A stretch of DNA of 64,000 nt from Actinoallomurus sp. (GTDB lineage Bacteria; Actinomycetota; Actinomycetes; Streptosporangiales; Streptosporangiaceae), in the NCBI GenBank assembly GCA_025964685.1, contig JAOPYG010000009.1:1-64000 (forward strand). The letters are read 5' to 3'. How positions within the stretch are numbered: the stretch's first letter is position 1; the number at the start of each line of letters is the position of its first letter. A program made the translations under genes and the position numbers. This document shows, piece by piece, positions 15,993 to 24,820 of this stretch. Below the pieces are notes generated by a model. That model saw only the letters and a program-made list of their open reading frames with translations. It did not search any database and was not told the origin of the DNA.

Positions 15993-17302
15993 GCGCGCCC
16001 CGTCTCGCGGGCGCCCACCACCCGGTGGCCGTGGTCGGCGGCGGCCAGGCCGGGCTGTCGATCAGCTACTGTCTCCGCGAGCGCGGCATCGAGCACGTCG
16101 TCGTCGAGGCCGGCCGGGTCGCGGGCGAATGGCGTGAGCGCCGCTGGGACACCTTCTGCCTGGTCACCCCGAACTGGCAGTGCAAGCTGCCCGGCTTCCC
16201 CTATCGCGGACCCGATCCCGACGGGTTCATGGTCCGCGACGAGATCGTGCGGTACCTCGAGGACTATGTGGCGTTCGTCCGGCCACCGCTGGTCGAGGAG
16301 GTGTCCGTCACCGCGCTCCGGCGCGCCGCGGACGGGGTCTTCCACCTGAGGACCACCGACGGCGACTTCACCGCCGACCAGGTCGTGGTCGCCACCGGCC
16401 CGTACCACCTGCCTTCGGTGCCGCGGATGGCCGAGCGTCTGCCCCCGGACGTCGAACAGGTCCACTCCTCGCGCTACCGCGGTCCCGGCCGGCTGCCCGA
16501 CGGCGGCGTGCTGGTGGTCGGCACCGGCCAGTCCGGCTGCCAGATCGCCGAGGACCTCCATCTGGCCGGCCGCCAGGTCCATCTGGCGGTCGGCGGCGCG
16601 CCGCGCGTGGCCCGTTTCTACCGGGGCCGCGACTGCGTGGCCTGGCTGGACGAAATGGGGCACTACGCCAAGAGCATTGAGGACTTCGATGACGCCGGCG
16701 CGGTACGGATGCGGGTCAACCACTACGTCACCGGCCGGGACGGCGGGCGCGACATCGACCTGCGGGCCTTCGCCCGTGACGGCATGCGGTTGTACGGGCG
16801 GCTGACCGACGTCACCGGCACCGGGCTGGAGTTCGCCGACGACCTCAAGGTGAACCTCGACCGGGCCGACGCGGTGGCCGAGGGGATCAAGGACGCCATC
16901 GACGCCCACATCGAGGCGAACCGCATCACCGCGCCCCACCAGGCGCGGTACGTGCCGGTCTGGGAGCCGGACGAGCAGCCGGAGTCCCTGGACCTGTCCA
17001 CGGCGGGCATCACCTCGGTGGTCTGGGCGACCGGTTTCGTGCGCGACCACCGGTGGATCGAGATCCCCGTCTTCGACGGCCGCGGCTACCCGATGCACTG
17101 GCGCGGCGCCACCGGCTGTCCCGGCCTGTACTTCCTCGGGCTGCCCTGGCAGTACTCCTGGGGCTCCGGCCGGTTCGAGGCGGTGGGCCGCGACGCGGAG
17201 TTCCTCGCCGCGCACATCGACGCCTCGCGCCGCTTCGCCGACGTGTGCGGCACCCTCACCGGCGCGCCCACCGAGCTCACCGCCGCCCTCCCGATCGGCT
17301 GA
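15989..17302 (+). CDS. MSMEG_0569 family flavin-dependent oxidoreductase (NitH-like)
   Basis: The 437-residue protein is a flavin monooxygenase-like enzyme. The FAD site is VAVVGGGQAGLSISYCL (about 10-26) and the NAD(P)H site is GVLVVGTGQSGCQIAEDL (about 172-189). The W-x-R-RRWDTFCLVTPNWQCKLPGF and LPWQYSWGSGRFEAVGRDAEF segments are typical of this conserved neighbourhood family. In Nit1C clusters such a protein accompanies the nitrilase and is needed for growth on cyanide in pseudomonads; its own reaction is not established. It is the first large gene of a nine-gene overlapping or closely spaced operon. Confidence 0.88.
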   Translation: MSAPRLAGAHHPVAVVGGGQAGLSISYCLRERGIEHVVVEAGRVAGEWRERRWDTFCLVTPNWQCKLPGFPYRGPDPDGFMVRDEIVRYLEDYVAFVRPPLVEEVSVTALRRAADGVFHLRTTDGDFTADQVVVATGPYHLPSVPRMAERLPPDVEQVHSSRYRGPGRLPDGGVLVVGTGQSGCQIAEDLHLAGRQVHLAVGGAPRVARFYRGRDCVAWLDEMGHYAKSIEDFDDAGAVRMRVNHYVTGRDGGRDIDLRAFARDGMRLYGRLTDVTGTGLEFADDLKVNLDRADAVAEGIKDAIDAHIEANRITAPHQARYVPVWEPDEQPESLDLSTAGITSVVWATGFVRDHRWIEIPVFDGRGYPMHWRGATGCPGLYFLGLPWQYSWGSGRFEAVGRDAEFLAAHIDASRRFADVCGTLTGAPTELTAALPIG

Positions 17303-17316
17303 GGCAGGTCACGGAC

Positions 17317-18132
17317 ATGGTCTTCGACGCCCACCGCCACATCGGCGCGCTGCCCGCGTACCCCTTCTACGGCGGTCCCCCGGTCAGTCCCGACACCACC
17401 GCGCGCGCCACGGTCAAGCAGCTGATCGCCGACCTCGACGCCGAGGGCACCGGACGCGCTCTGGTGATCCCGAACTACGGCGTGCCGGATCCGGACATCG
17501 CCTTCTCCTTCAACGAGCTCGCCGTCGAGGCGGCGCAGTCCGATGACCGGATCCGCGCCGGCCTGTGGGTGTCGCCCCGCCCCGAGGACGAGGACCGGAC
17601 CGAGCGGGCCCTCACGCTGGCCGCCGAGGAGGGCGTACGGGCCCTGAAGCTGAGCTTCCTGCTGGGCGGCCGCGCCACCGACCCCACCTGCCGGCCACTG
17701 CTCGACCGGGTCTTCGACACGGCAGAGCGCCTGGGCCTGGTCGTCCACGTCCACACCTCGCCCGGAGCCGCCTCGGACATCGACGAGGTCGGCAACCTGG
17801 TCGAGTGGTACGCGGACCGGGTCCGCGTGCACCTGGTGCACTTCGGCGGCGGCATGAGCGGCCACATCAAACTCGCCGGCTCACGGTTCTTCGACTGGAT
17901 CGCGGCCGGCAAGCAGGTCTACACCGACCTGTCCTGGGCGATCGGCTTCGCCCCGTACTGGCTGGCGCGGGAGGTCGAACGCCGCGGCGCCGGCCACGAC
18001 CGGATCCTGTTCGCCAGCGACCAGCCGTGGGGTGACTTCGCGGGCGAACACGCCCGGATGACCGCCGCGGCCGGCGGGGGCGAGCTCGCCGAGCTCGTCT
18101 TCCACGGCACCTTCACCGCCCTCTACGACTGA
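17317..18132 (+). CDS. amidohydrolase family protein within the Nit1C-type cluster
   Basis: An ATG at 17317, fourteen bases after the preceding stop, starts a 271-residue TIM-barrel metal hydrolase. It has DAHRHIG (metal-binding HxH), LVVHVHTSPG, VHLVHFGGGMSG and FASDQPWGDF (metal-binding Asp) in the right order for amidohydrolase_2 proteins. It may hydrolyse or decarboxylate a product of the cluster. This gene is less constant in Nit1C clusters than the nitrilase, radical SAM and acetyltransferase genes, so it may define a local variant of the pathway. Confidence 0.83.
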   Translation: MVFDAHRHIGALPAYPFYGGPPVSPDTTARATVKQLIADLDAEGTGRALVIPNYGVPDPDIAFSFNELAVEAAQSDDRIRAGLWVSPRPEDEDRTERALTLAAEEGVRALKLSFLLGGRATDPTCRPLLDRVFDTAERLGLVVHVHTSPGAASDIDEVGNLVEWYADRVRVHLVHFGGGMSGHIKLAGSRFFDWIAAGKQVYTDLSWAIGFAPYWLAREVERRGAGHDRILFASDQPWGDFAGEHARMTAAAGGGELAELVFHGTFTALYD

Positions 18133-18156
18133 CCCGACCCCGAGAAAGGAAGAACG

Positions 18157-18678
18157 ATGTCCGAAACCGCCGAGCTGACCGACGTCGAGACCAAGAGCAT
18201 GGACGAGATCCCCCATCCGTCCCTGCCCGAGGGCTCCAGCATCTACGGGTCGACCAAGGTCTTCCCCGACTACAAGGCCGAGGACGGCGAGACGTACTTC
18301 ACCCTCGTCCACGGCATCGCGCACGAGTCGTCGGTGTCCTTCGTCGCCGTCCTGCAGGCCACCCGAGCCCTGCGCAAGGGGTTCGAAACCGCCATCTACT
18401 TCTACGGCCCCGGTTCGCTCAACTGCCTGGCCACGCGCGGCTTCCCGACCACCGGCAACTCCGCGTTCCCCGGGGAGCACAACATCAACAACCAGCTGAA
18501 GACCTTCATCGCCGAGGGCGGCAAGGTCTACTGCTGCCGGTTCGGCCTGTCCCTGCACGGCGCCCGCGAGGAGGACCTCATCGAGGGCGTGATCCCCACC
18601 CATCCGCTGGACGTCCAGGACGCGCTGATCCACTACGCGCGCAAGGGCGCCATCATCAACTCCACCTACCAGTTGTAA
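18157..18678 (+). CDS. MSMEG_0572/Sll0783 family nitrogen-starvation response protein
   Basis: The 173-residue protein has an N-terminal acidic stretch and then a DsrE-like fold: FTLVHGIAHESSVSFVAVLQ, AIYFYGPGSLNCLATRGFP, INNQLKTFIAEGGKVYCCRFGLSLHG and a C-terminal EGVIPTHPLDVQDALIHYA. This matches the conserved family named for Mycobacterium smegmatis MSMEG_0572 and Synechocystis Sll0783, genes induced on nitrogen limitation. The Cys-Cys pair in KVYCCRFG could bind a sulfur or metal ligand. The ATG has AGAAAGGAAG upstream. Confidence 0.9.
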   Translation: MSETAELTDVETKSMDEIPHPSLPEGSSIYGSTKVFPDYKAEDGETYFTLVHGIAHESSVSFVAVLQATRALRKGFETAIYFYGPGSLNCLATRGFPTTGNSAFPGEHNINNQLKTFIAEGGKVYCCRFGLSLHGAREEDLIEGVIPTHPLDVQDALIHYARKGAIINSTYQL

Positions 18679-18687
18679 GGGGGTGCC

Positions 18688-19773
18688 GTGAGCGTTGGCA
18701 CCGACAGGCCCGCGACGGTAGACGTGCGGATCATGACCCGCGCCGAACTCGCCCTCCACGGGGTCCGATCACCGGCGCCCGTCCGGCGGCCGGACGGCGC
18801 GGGCCCCAGCGACGACGGCCACGTCCTGGTCGACGGTGCCAACGCCGCGCTGCCCACCAACCCGCACAGCCCCTACACGGTCCGCGACGGCACGGTCTGG
18901 CTCGGCGAGCAGGACACCGGGATCTCCCTGATCCCCGTACGCCGGCCGAGGTTCTATGACCTCACGACCGCGGACGGTGTGTCGTACGAGCAGATCGCCC
19001 GGCTGCACGGGGCGGACGTGCTCGCCACCACGGTGGTGCAGACCTGCATCCGCTACGCGGAGTCCGAACGCTGCCGCTTCTGCACCATCGAGGAGTCGCT
19101 CCGCTCCGGCGCGACGGTCGCGGCCAAGACCCCGGCGCAGCTCGCCGAGGTCGCCGAGGCGGCGGTCCGGCTCGACGGCGTCCGGCAGATGGTGATGACC
19201 ACCGGCACCACGACCGGCCCCGACCGCGGCGCCCGCGCTCTCGTCCGCTCGGTGCGCGCCGTGCTGGAGGCGGTGCCGGGACTGCCGATCCAGGTGCAGT
19301 GTGAACCCCCCGGCGAGACCTGGATCCGCGCGCTGCGCGAGGCCGGGGCCACCGCGATCGGCATCCACGTCGAGGCGCTGGACCAGAGGATCCGGCGGCG
19401 GTGGATGCCGGGCAAGTCGACCGTCGCGATGGCGGAGTACGAGGCCGCCTGGGACGAGGCGGTGCGCGTCTTCGGGCCCAACCGCGTCTCGACCTACCTC
19501 CTGGTCGGGCTCGGTGAGAACCCGGACGAACTGGTCGAGGGCGCGGGACGGCTCATCGACCGGGGCGTGTACCCGTTCGTCGTGCCGTTCCGCCCGATGG
19601 CCGGCACGCTCGCCGCCCGTGACGGCGTCGGCGCACCCGACGCCGAGGTGCTGCGGTACGTCACCGAGCGCGTGGCCGCGAGGCTGCGGGCCGCGGGGAT
19701 GCGCGGCGCCGACCAGAAGGCCGGCTGCGCCGCCTGCGGGGCCTGCAGCGTGTTGTCCACGGCCGGCGGGTGA
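18688..19773 (+). CDS. MSMEG_0568 family radical SAM protein (NitD-like)
   Basis: The 361-residue protein starts at GTG 18688, nine bases after the previous stop. The likely iron-sulfur cysteines are Cys120, Cys129 and Cys132 (TCIRYAESERCRFCTI), spaced C-x8-C-x2-C instead of the usual C-x3-C-x2-C. A second cysteine cluster lies near the C-terminus (GCAACGAC). Radical-SAM barrel segments such as VQCEPPGETWIRALREAGATAIGIHVE and STYLLVGLGENPDELVEG follow. It is expected to do radical chemistry in the Nit1C pathway; the substrate is unknown. Confidence 0.88.
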   Translation: MSVGTDRPATVDVRIMTRAELALHGVRSPAPVRRPDGAGPSDDGHVLVDGANAALPTNPHSPYTVRDGTVWLGEQDTGISLIPVRRPRFYDLTTADGVSYEQIARLHGADVLATTVVQTCIRYAESERCRFCTIEESLRSGATVAAKTPAQLAEVAEAAVRLDGVRQMVMTTGTTTGPDRGARALVRSVRAVLEAVPGLPIQVQCEPPGETWIRALREAGATAIGIHVEALDQRIRRRWMPGKSTVAMAEYEAAWDEAVRVFGPNRVSTYLLVGLGENPDELVEGAGRLIDRGVYPFVVPFRPMAGTLAARDGVGAPDAEVLRYVTERVAARLRAAGMRGADQKAGCAACGACSVLSTAGG

Positions 19774-19777
19774 GGGC

Positions 19778-21241
19778 GTGTTCCTCGACGGCACTGACAC
19801 CGCGCCGGCACTGATCAAGGACACAGGGGACATCCTGCTCCTGCTCGGCGACCGCAGCACGCTGGCCCGGCAGCCGCGGATCCGCGTCGAGCAGGCCGGC
19901 GACGCGGCCTCGCTCGGCGCCTACCGGGCGCTACGCCGGGCGGTGTTCGTCCATGAGCAGGGCCTGTACGAGCGGCATGACCTCGACGACCGGGACGACG
20001 ATCCGCGCACGCTGGTACTGCTGGCGCGTGACCGCGACGGTGCGGTGGTGGGCGGCGTCCGCCTCGGGCCCGTCGCGGACGGCCCCGACATCGGCTGGTG
20101 GGCCGGTGGCCGGCTGGCGGTGGCGCCCGCCGCCCGCCGGCTCGGCGGTGTCGGCGCGGCACTCGTACGTGCCGCGTGCGCCCGCGCCGAGGCGGAGGGC
20201 GTGCTGCGCTTCGACGCCACGGTCCAGGCACGGGGCGAGGTGCTCTTCACCCGGATCGGCTGGCAGCGGGTGGGTCCGGTGACGGTCGCCGGCGCCCCGC
20301 ACGTGCTCATGCGATGGCCGATCGGCCGGATCGCCGAGCACGCCTCGGCGGCGAAGACGGCCCTCGGCCCGCTGCTGGCGGGGTTCGCCGCCGGAGCGGG
20401 CGCACGGCGGGCCACGCTTGGCGGAGCCGGTTTCGTCGGGGACGACGGTGCCCCGGTGCCCGGCACCGACGTCGTCGCGGCCTGCGACGCGATCGTGCCG
20501 TCCATGGTCGAACGTGACCCGGATTGGGCCGGCTGGTGCTCGGTGCTCGTCAACGTCAACGACCTGTCCGCGATGGGCGCGGCGCCGGTCGGGCTGCTCG
20601 ACGCCCTCGGCGCCCGCGACGCCTCGCACGCCGGCCGGGTCCTCGCGGGACTCCGGCGGGCGGCCGACGCGTACGGCGTGCCCGTGCTGGGCGGCCATAC
20701 CCAGCTCGGTGTACCGGCCGCGCTGTCGGTGACCGCGCTGGGCCGTGCCCGGCATCCGGTGGCGGGCGGCGGCGGCCGCCCCGGGCACGCCGTACGCCTC
20801 ACCGCCGATCTCGGCGGCGCGTGGCGCACCGGCTACCGGGGCCGGCAGTGGGACTCCACCACCCACCGGCGTGCCGATGAGCTCCGGACGCTGGTCGGCG
20901 CCGTGGCCGCGGCCCGTCCGGCCGCCGCCAAGGACGTGTCGATGGCCGGGATCGCCGGCACCCTCGGCATGCTCGCCGAGGCGAGCGGCTGCCGCGCCGT
21001 ACTCGATGTGGCCCGCGTACCCCGTCCGTCCGGCGCGTCGGCCGGGGACTGGCTGACCTGCTTCCCCGGTTTCGCGATGCTCACCGCCGACGATGTGGGC
21101 ACGCTTCCGCTTCCCGCGGGTCCGGCGGCCGGCGCGGAGTGCGGGGAGCTGACCGCAGGACGTGGCGTCGGCCTGCGCTGGCCCGACGGACAGATCACCG
21201 AAGCGGTCACCGGCCCGGTGACCGGAATGGGGACGGCATGA
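19778..21241 (+). CDS. MSMEG_0567/Sll0786 family N-acetyltransferase fused to an AIR synthase-related domain
   Basis: A GTG at 19778, four bases after the radical SAM stop, starts a 487-residue two-domain protein. Residues about 25-160 form a GNAT acetyltransferase (GWWAGGRLAVAPAARRLGGVGAALVRAA is the acetyl-CoA loop). Residues about 165-487 are related to PurM/AIR synthases, with DAIVPSMVERDPDWAGWCSVLVNVNDLSAMGA and VPVLGGHTQLG ATP-binding features. In Pseudomonas Nit1C clusters these are separate genes (nitE and nitF), so this is a natural fusion showing that they work together. It overlaps the nitrilase gene by four bases. Confidence 0.9.
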   Translation: MFLDGTDTAPALIKDTGDILLLLGDRSTLARQPRIRVEQAGDAASLGAYRALRRAVFVHEQGLYERHDLDDRDDDPRTLVLLARDRDGAVVGGVRLGPVADGPDIGWWAGGRLAVAPAARRLGGVGAALVRAACARAEAEGVLRFDATVQARGEVLFTRIGWQRVGPVTVAGAPHVLMRWPIGRIAEHASAAKTALGPLLAGFAAGAGARRATLGGAGFVGDDGAPVPGTDVVAACDAIVPSMVERDPDWAGWCSVLVNVNDLSAMGAAPVGLLDALGARDASHAGRVLAGLRRAADAYGVPVLGGHTQLGVPAALSVTALGRARHPVAGGGGRPGHAVRLTADLGGAWRTGYRGRQWDSTTHRRADELRTLVGAVAAARPAAAKDVSMAGIAGTLGMLAEASGCRAVLDVARVPRPSGASAGDWLTCFPGFAMLTADDVGTLPLPAGPAAGAECGELTAGRGVGLRWPDGQITEAVTGPVTGMGTA

Positions 21242-22086
21242 CCACCCTTCGTTTGGCCGCTGTCGCCGCCGAGTTCGGCCGTGACCTCGAAGAGGACTTC
21301 GCCACCGTCGAGGGGGTGATCAAGCAGGCAAGGGACCGGGACGTACGGCTCCTGGCGCTGCCCGAGGCCTGCCTCGGCGGCTATCTCCTCAGCCTCGACG
21401 ACAGCGACGACGACGGGGGGCCGCCCCCGCTCGCCGTCGACGGCCCGGAGATCCGCCGGCTCGCGGCGCTCGCCGGCGAGATGACCGTGGTCGCGGGCTA
21501 CTGCGAGGCCGCGGATGACACCCGCTACAACAGCGTCGTCTGCGTCAACGGCGACGGCGTGCTCGGCAACCACCGCAAGGTCCACCAGCCGCTCAGCGAG
21601 GACGCGAACTACTCGTCCGGTGACCGGTTCCACGCCTTCGACACCCCGGTCGGCCGGATCGGCATGATGATCTGTTACGACAAGGCCTTTCCCGAGTCGG
21701 CCCGTGCCATCGCCCTCGACGGCGCCCAGATCGGCGTCTGCGTCTCGGCCTGGCCGGGTGCGAGGACCAACGCGACCGCCGACCTGGCCAAGGACCGCTG
21801 GAAACGCCGCTTCGACCTGTTCGACCGGGCGCGGGCTCTGGAGAACCAGATCGTGTGGGTGTCGGCCAACCAGACGGGCGCCTTCGGAGCTCTGCGCTTC
21901 GTGGGCAGCGCCAAGGTGGTCGACCCCGGCGGGGAGGTCCTCGCCTGCACGGGGCTGGCCGCCGGCGTCGCCGTCGCCGAACTCGACGTCGTCCAGACCC
22001 TGGAGACCGCCCGCCGGTCCATGGGACATCTGCGCGACCGGCGGCCCGACACCTATGCGCCGGCCACCGGAGTGGTCAGCGTATGA
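21238..22086 (+). CDS. nitrilase of the Nit1C/Nit6803 type (catalytically intact copy)
   Basis: The 282-residue carbon-nitrogen hydrolase has all three residues of the nitrilase catalytic triad: Glu43 (LPEACLGGY), Lys114 (NHRKVHQP) and Cys146 (GMMICYDKAFPE). Its length and collinearity with the next gene are striking. It should hydrolyse a nitrile or cyanide-derived adduct to acid and ammonia, giving nitrogen to the cell. In pseudomonads the corresponding NitC is required for cyanide assimilation. The ATG lies in an ATGA overlap with the stop of the fused acetyltransferase gene. Confidence 0.92.
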   Translation: MTTLRLAAVAAEFGRDLEEDFATVEGVIKQARDRDVRLLALPEACLGGYLLSLDDSDDDGGPPPLAVDGPEIRRLAALAGEMTVVAGYCEAADDTRYNSVVCVNGDGVLGNHRKVHQPLSEDANYSSGDRFHAFDTPVGRIGMMICYDKAFPESARAIALDGAQIGVCVSAWPGARTNATADLAKDRWKRRFDLFDRARALENQIVWVSANQTGAFGALRFVGSAKVVDPGGEVLACTGLAAGVAVAELDVVQTLETARRSMGHLRDRRPDTYAPATGVVSV

Positions 22087-22919
22087 GCCTGGTCCGGATC
22101 GCGGCCGTCGCCGCTCACTTCGGCCGCGACCTGGAGTTCGACCTGGCCCGCATCGCCAAGCTGATCAGCGACGCCCGCCGGGAGGGCGCCGGGCTGCTCG
22201 TCCTGCCCGACGCCGCACTCGGCGGCTACCTCGCCGACCTGGCCCACCCGGACCCCGAGGCGCTGCCGCCCGCGCTCAAGCCGGACGACTCCCTGATCCT
22301 GGACGTCGCCGCGCTGGCCGCCGACATGGTGGTCTGCCTCGGCTACTGCGAGGACGGCGGCGACGAACGCTACAACGCGGCCGTGTGCGTGAGCGGAGAC
22401 GGCGTCCTCGGCCGCCACCGCAAGGTCCACCTTCCGGCCGGCGAGACCACCGCGTACTCCCCCGGCGACCGCTTCGACGCCTTCGACACCCCGGTCGGCC
22501 GGATCGGCATGCTGATCGACTACGACAAGACCTTTCCCGAGTCCGCCCGCAGCCTCGCCCTGGACGGCGCCCAGATCCTCGCCTGCCTGTCGGCCTGGCC
22601 CACGAGCATCACCAACCGCGCACCGCGCATGGCCCAGGACCGGCAGGCGAAGCTCTTCGACCTCTATGACCAGGCGCGCGCCGCCGAGAACCAGGTCGTT
22701 CTCGCCTCCTCGAACCAGACCGGCGCGATGGGCGGCATGCGCTTCCTCGGCCAAGCGAAGGTGGTCGGCCCCGGAGGAGACATCCTCGCCCGTACCTGGT
22801 CCAAGGCCGGCCTCGCGATCGCCGAGCTCGAGGTGGCCGCCGAGATCTCCCGGGCCCGGCGTGTCCTGCGCCATCTGGACGAACGGCGGCCCGCCGCCTA
22901 CCGGAAGACGCCGTCGTGA
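22083..22919 (+). CDS. nitrilase-fold paralogue lacking the catalytic Cys and Glu (probable pseudoenzyme)
   Basis: The 278-residue protein aligns without gaps to the nitrilase upstream through the active-site region. Of the triad, Glu43 is Asp (LPDAALGGY, codon 22209-22211), Lys114 is kept (RHRKVHLP) and Cys146 is Asp (GMLIDYDKTFPE, codon 22518-22520). Without the nucleophile it cannot act as a nitrilase by the known mechanism. The reading frame is intact, surface and dimer-interface segments are conserved and it is ATGA-coupled to the true nitrilase, so it is maintained by selection. A role as hetero-oligomer partner, as in spiral nitrilase filaments, or as a sensor is plausible. Confidence 0.88.
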   Translation: MSLVRIAAVAAHFGRDLEFDLARIAKLISDARREGAGLLVLPDAALGGYLADLAHPDPEALPPALKPDDSLILDVAALAADMVVCLGYCEDGGDERYNAAVCVSGDGVLGRHRKVHLPAGETTAYSPGDRFDAFDTPVGRIGMLIDYDKTFPESARSLALDGAQILACLSAWPTSITNRAPRMAQDRQAKLFDLYDQARAAENQVVLASSNQTGAMGGMRFLGQAKVVGPGGDILARTWSKAGLAIAELEVAAEISRARRVLRHLDERRPAAYRKTPS

Positions 22920-23992
22920 ACATCGCGCTGCTGAGCTACTCCACCCGGCCGCGCGGCGGCGTCGTGCACACCCTGGCGCTCGCCGAGGCCCTGGCCGCCG
23001 CCGGGCAGGACGTCACCGTATGGACCCTGGGCCGGGGCGGCGACGCCGCCTTCTTCCGCGTGGTCGACCCCGCGGTACGGCAGCGGATCGTCCCCTTCGC
23101 CGACGGGTCGCCGCGGGAGACCGTCGGCGAACGCGTCCAACGCTCGATCGCCGTTCTGCGTGAGGCCTTCGACCCCGGCCCGTACGACATCGTGCACGCG
23201 CAGGACTGCATCAGCGCCAACGCGGTGGGCCGCTGCGTGCGCACGGTCCACCACATCGACCACTTCACCACCCCCGAACTGGCCGCCTGCCACGAACGGG
23301 CCATCACCCGCCCCCACGCGCACATCTGCGTGTCCTCCGCGGTCGCCGGCGAACTCGCCGGCGGGTGGGGCATCAAGGCGACCGTCATCCCCAACGGCGT
23401 GGACCACGAGCGCTTCGCGGCGACCGATCCGGCCGCGCGCGCCCGATGGCGGGACCGGCTCGGCCGCTACGTCCTCACCGTCGGCGGCATCGAACCCCGC
23501 AAGGGCTCGCTGGACCTGCTGGAGGCCTACGCCCTGCTGCGCGACCGTCATCCACGGACCCGGCTGGTCATCGCGGGCGGCGAAACGCTTTTCGACTATC
23601 GCGACTACCGCGCCCGATGGGAGGCGCGAGCGGCCGGGCTGGGTGTCGAACCGGTCGTCCTCGGCCCGGTGCCCGACGACGACCTCCCGCCGCTGGTCGC
23701 CGCCGCCGGCGCGTTCGCGTTCCCCTCCCGCAAGGAGGGCTTCGGGCTGGCCGCCATGGAGGCCCTCGCGGCCGGGGTCCCCCTCGTCGTCCGCGACCTG
23801 CCGGTCCTGCGCGAGGTGTTCGGCCCCGCGGCCCGTTTCGCCGCCACTCCCGAAGCCCTGGCCGGCGAGCTGGGCGAGGCACTCATCGGTGACGACGCGA
23901 TCCGCCGAGCTGCGGGCCGCGACCTCGCCGCCCGCCACACCTGGTCCGCGGCCGCCTCGCGTCACCTGGACTTCTACGCCGGCCTCAGCTGA
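22916..23992 (+). CDS. MSMEG_0565 family glycosyltransferase (GT4)
   Basis: The 358-residue protein starts at GTG 22916 in a GTGA overlap with the pseudo-nitrilase stop. It has the GT-B architecture of family 4: RGGVVHTLALAEALAAAG at the N-terminus, VIPNGVDHERF, then GGIEPRKGSLDLLEAY and SRKEGFGLAAMEALAAGVP with the donor-binding EX7E-type motif. It closes the conserved cluster. A glycosyltransferase at the end suggests that the pathway product is a glycosylated small molecule, or that a nitrile-containing glycoside is involved, but neither is proven. Confidence 0.9.
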   Translation: MNIALLSYSTRPRGGVVHTLALAEALAAAGQDVTVWTLGRGGDAAFFRVVDPAVRQRIVPFADGSPRETVGERVQRSIAVLREAFDPGPYDIVHAQDCISANAVGRCVRTVHHIDHFTTPELAACHERAITRPHAHICVSSAVAGELAGGWGIKATVIPNGVDHERFAATDPAARARWRDRLGRYVLTVGGIEPRKGSLDLLEAYALLRDRHPRTRLVIAGGETLFDYRDYRARWEARAAGLGVEPVVLGPVPDDDLPPLVAAAGAFAFPSRKEGFGLAAMEALAAGVPLVVRDLPVLREVFGPAARFAATPEALAGELGEALIGDDAIRRAAGRDLAARHTWSAAASRHLDFYAGLS

Positions 23993-24009
23993 CCTTCGAG
24001 CGAAGTCAG
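23989..24009. terminator. hairpin closing the Nit1C-type operon
   Basis: CTGAC-C-TTCG and CGAA-GTCAG pair with a one-base bulge across the convergent junction of the glycosyltransferase and the aminotransferase remnant. It can serve both strands. There is no U-run. Confidence 0.4.
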
Positions 24010-24820
24010 CGGCCGCGCAGCCAGGCCGCGAACGCCTCCAGAGCCGGCGCGGGGTCGCAGCGTCCGACGCCGATGCGGAAATGGCCGGCGGGTGTGTCGG
24101 TGAGCGCGGAGCGGTAGATGCTCGCCGGCAGCAGGAGGACACCGGCCTCCTCGACGAGGTTCACGCACATCTTCTCCGCCCCGTCGGCGCCGAGGTAGCG
24201 GGGAAAGGCCACGCAGCCGCCGTCCGGTGCCTACCACTCGAACAGCTCGCCGAACTCGGCGAAGAACGCCGCGAAGGCGCGCAGGTTGGCGGCGATGATG
24301 CCCCGGTTGCGCTCCAGGATCGGCTCGCGCGCCTTGAGCGCGACGCGGGCGAGGATCTCACTCGGCGCGGAGTTACAGATCGTCGTGCAGTGCTTCGCTC
24401 GTTCGAGGCGGGACCGCAGCCGCCGGTCGCGGCAGGCGATCCAGCCGATCCGCAACCCGGGCAACCCCAGCGACTTGGAGGTGACGTTCAGCGACAGCGC
24501 CCGCTCCGACCGGTCCGCGGCCTGCGGCAGCGTGCGGGACGGATCGAGCTCCAGCCCCCGGTAGACCTCGTCGCTGAACAGGTGGATCCCGCGTTCGTCG
24601 CACAGCTCGGCCAGGCGGGCGAAGTCCGCCGCGTCGATGATCTTTCCCGTGTGTACCCGAGCGACCGCGTCCCCCAGGCGTGCCGGTCCTCGGCGTCGGC
24701 AAGCTCGAGCAGCTCGCTCATGGCCATGGTGTGCGCGTCGGACGCGGTCAGGTTGTGGCGGGCGGTGAACTCCCAGCGGGAGAAGTAGGTCTCGAGGCGG
24801 AAGTCCGGCAGCCGGGTCAC
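24006..24820 (-). pseudogene. class I/II PLP aminotransferase remnant (internal deletion, frameshift, nonsense codon)
   Basis: From a GTG at 24820 (AAGGAG upstream) the N-terminus TRLPDFRLETYFSRWEF reads to LGYT at 24650. The frame then jumps: the continuation GKIIDAADFARLAELCDERG starts at 24647 in another frame, so roughly 100 codons including the NPTG part of the fold have been deleted. The second part keeps the PLP-lysine region SLNVTSKSLGLPGLRIGW but meets TAG at 24231-24233 after FEW. The same frame then resumes with PDGGCVAFPRYLG and ends at 24006. Three independent lesions mean the gene is dead. It was translationally coupled to the regulator remnant upstream. Confidence 0.85.
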
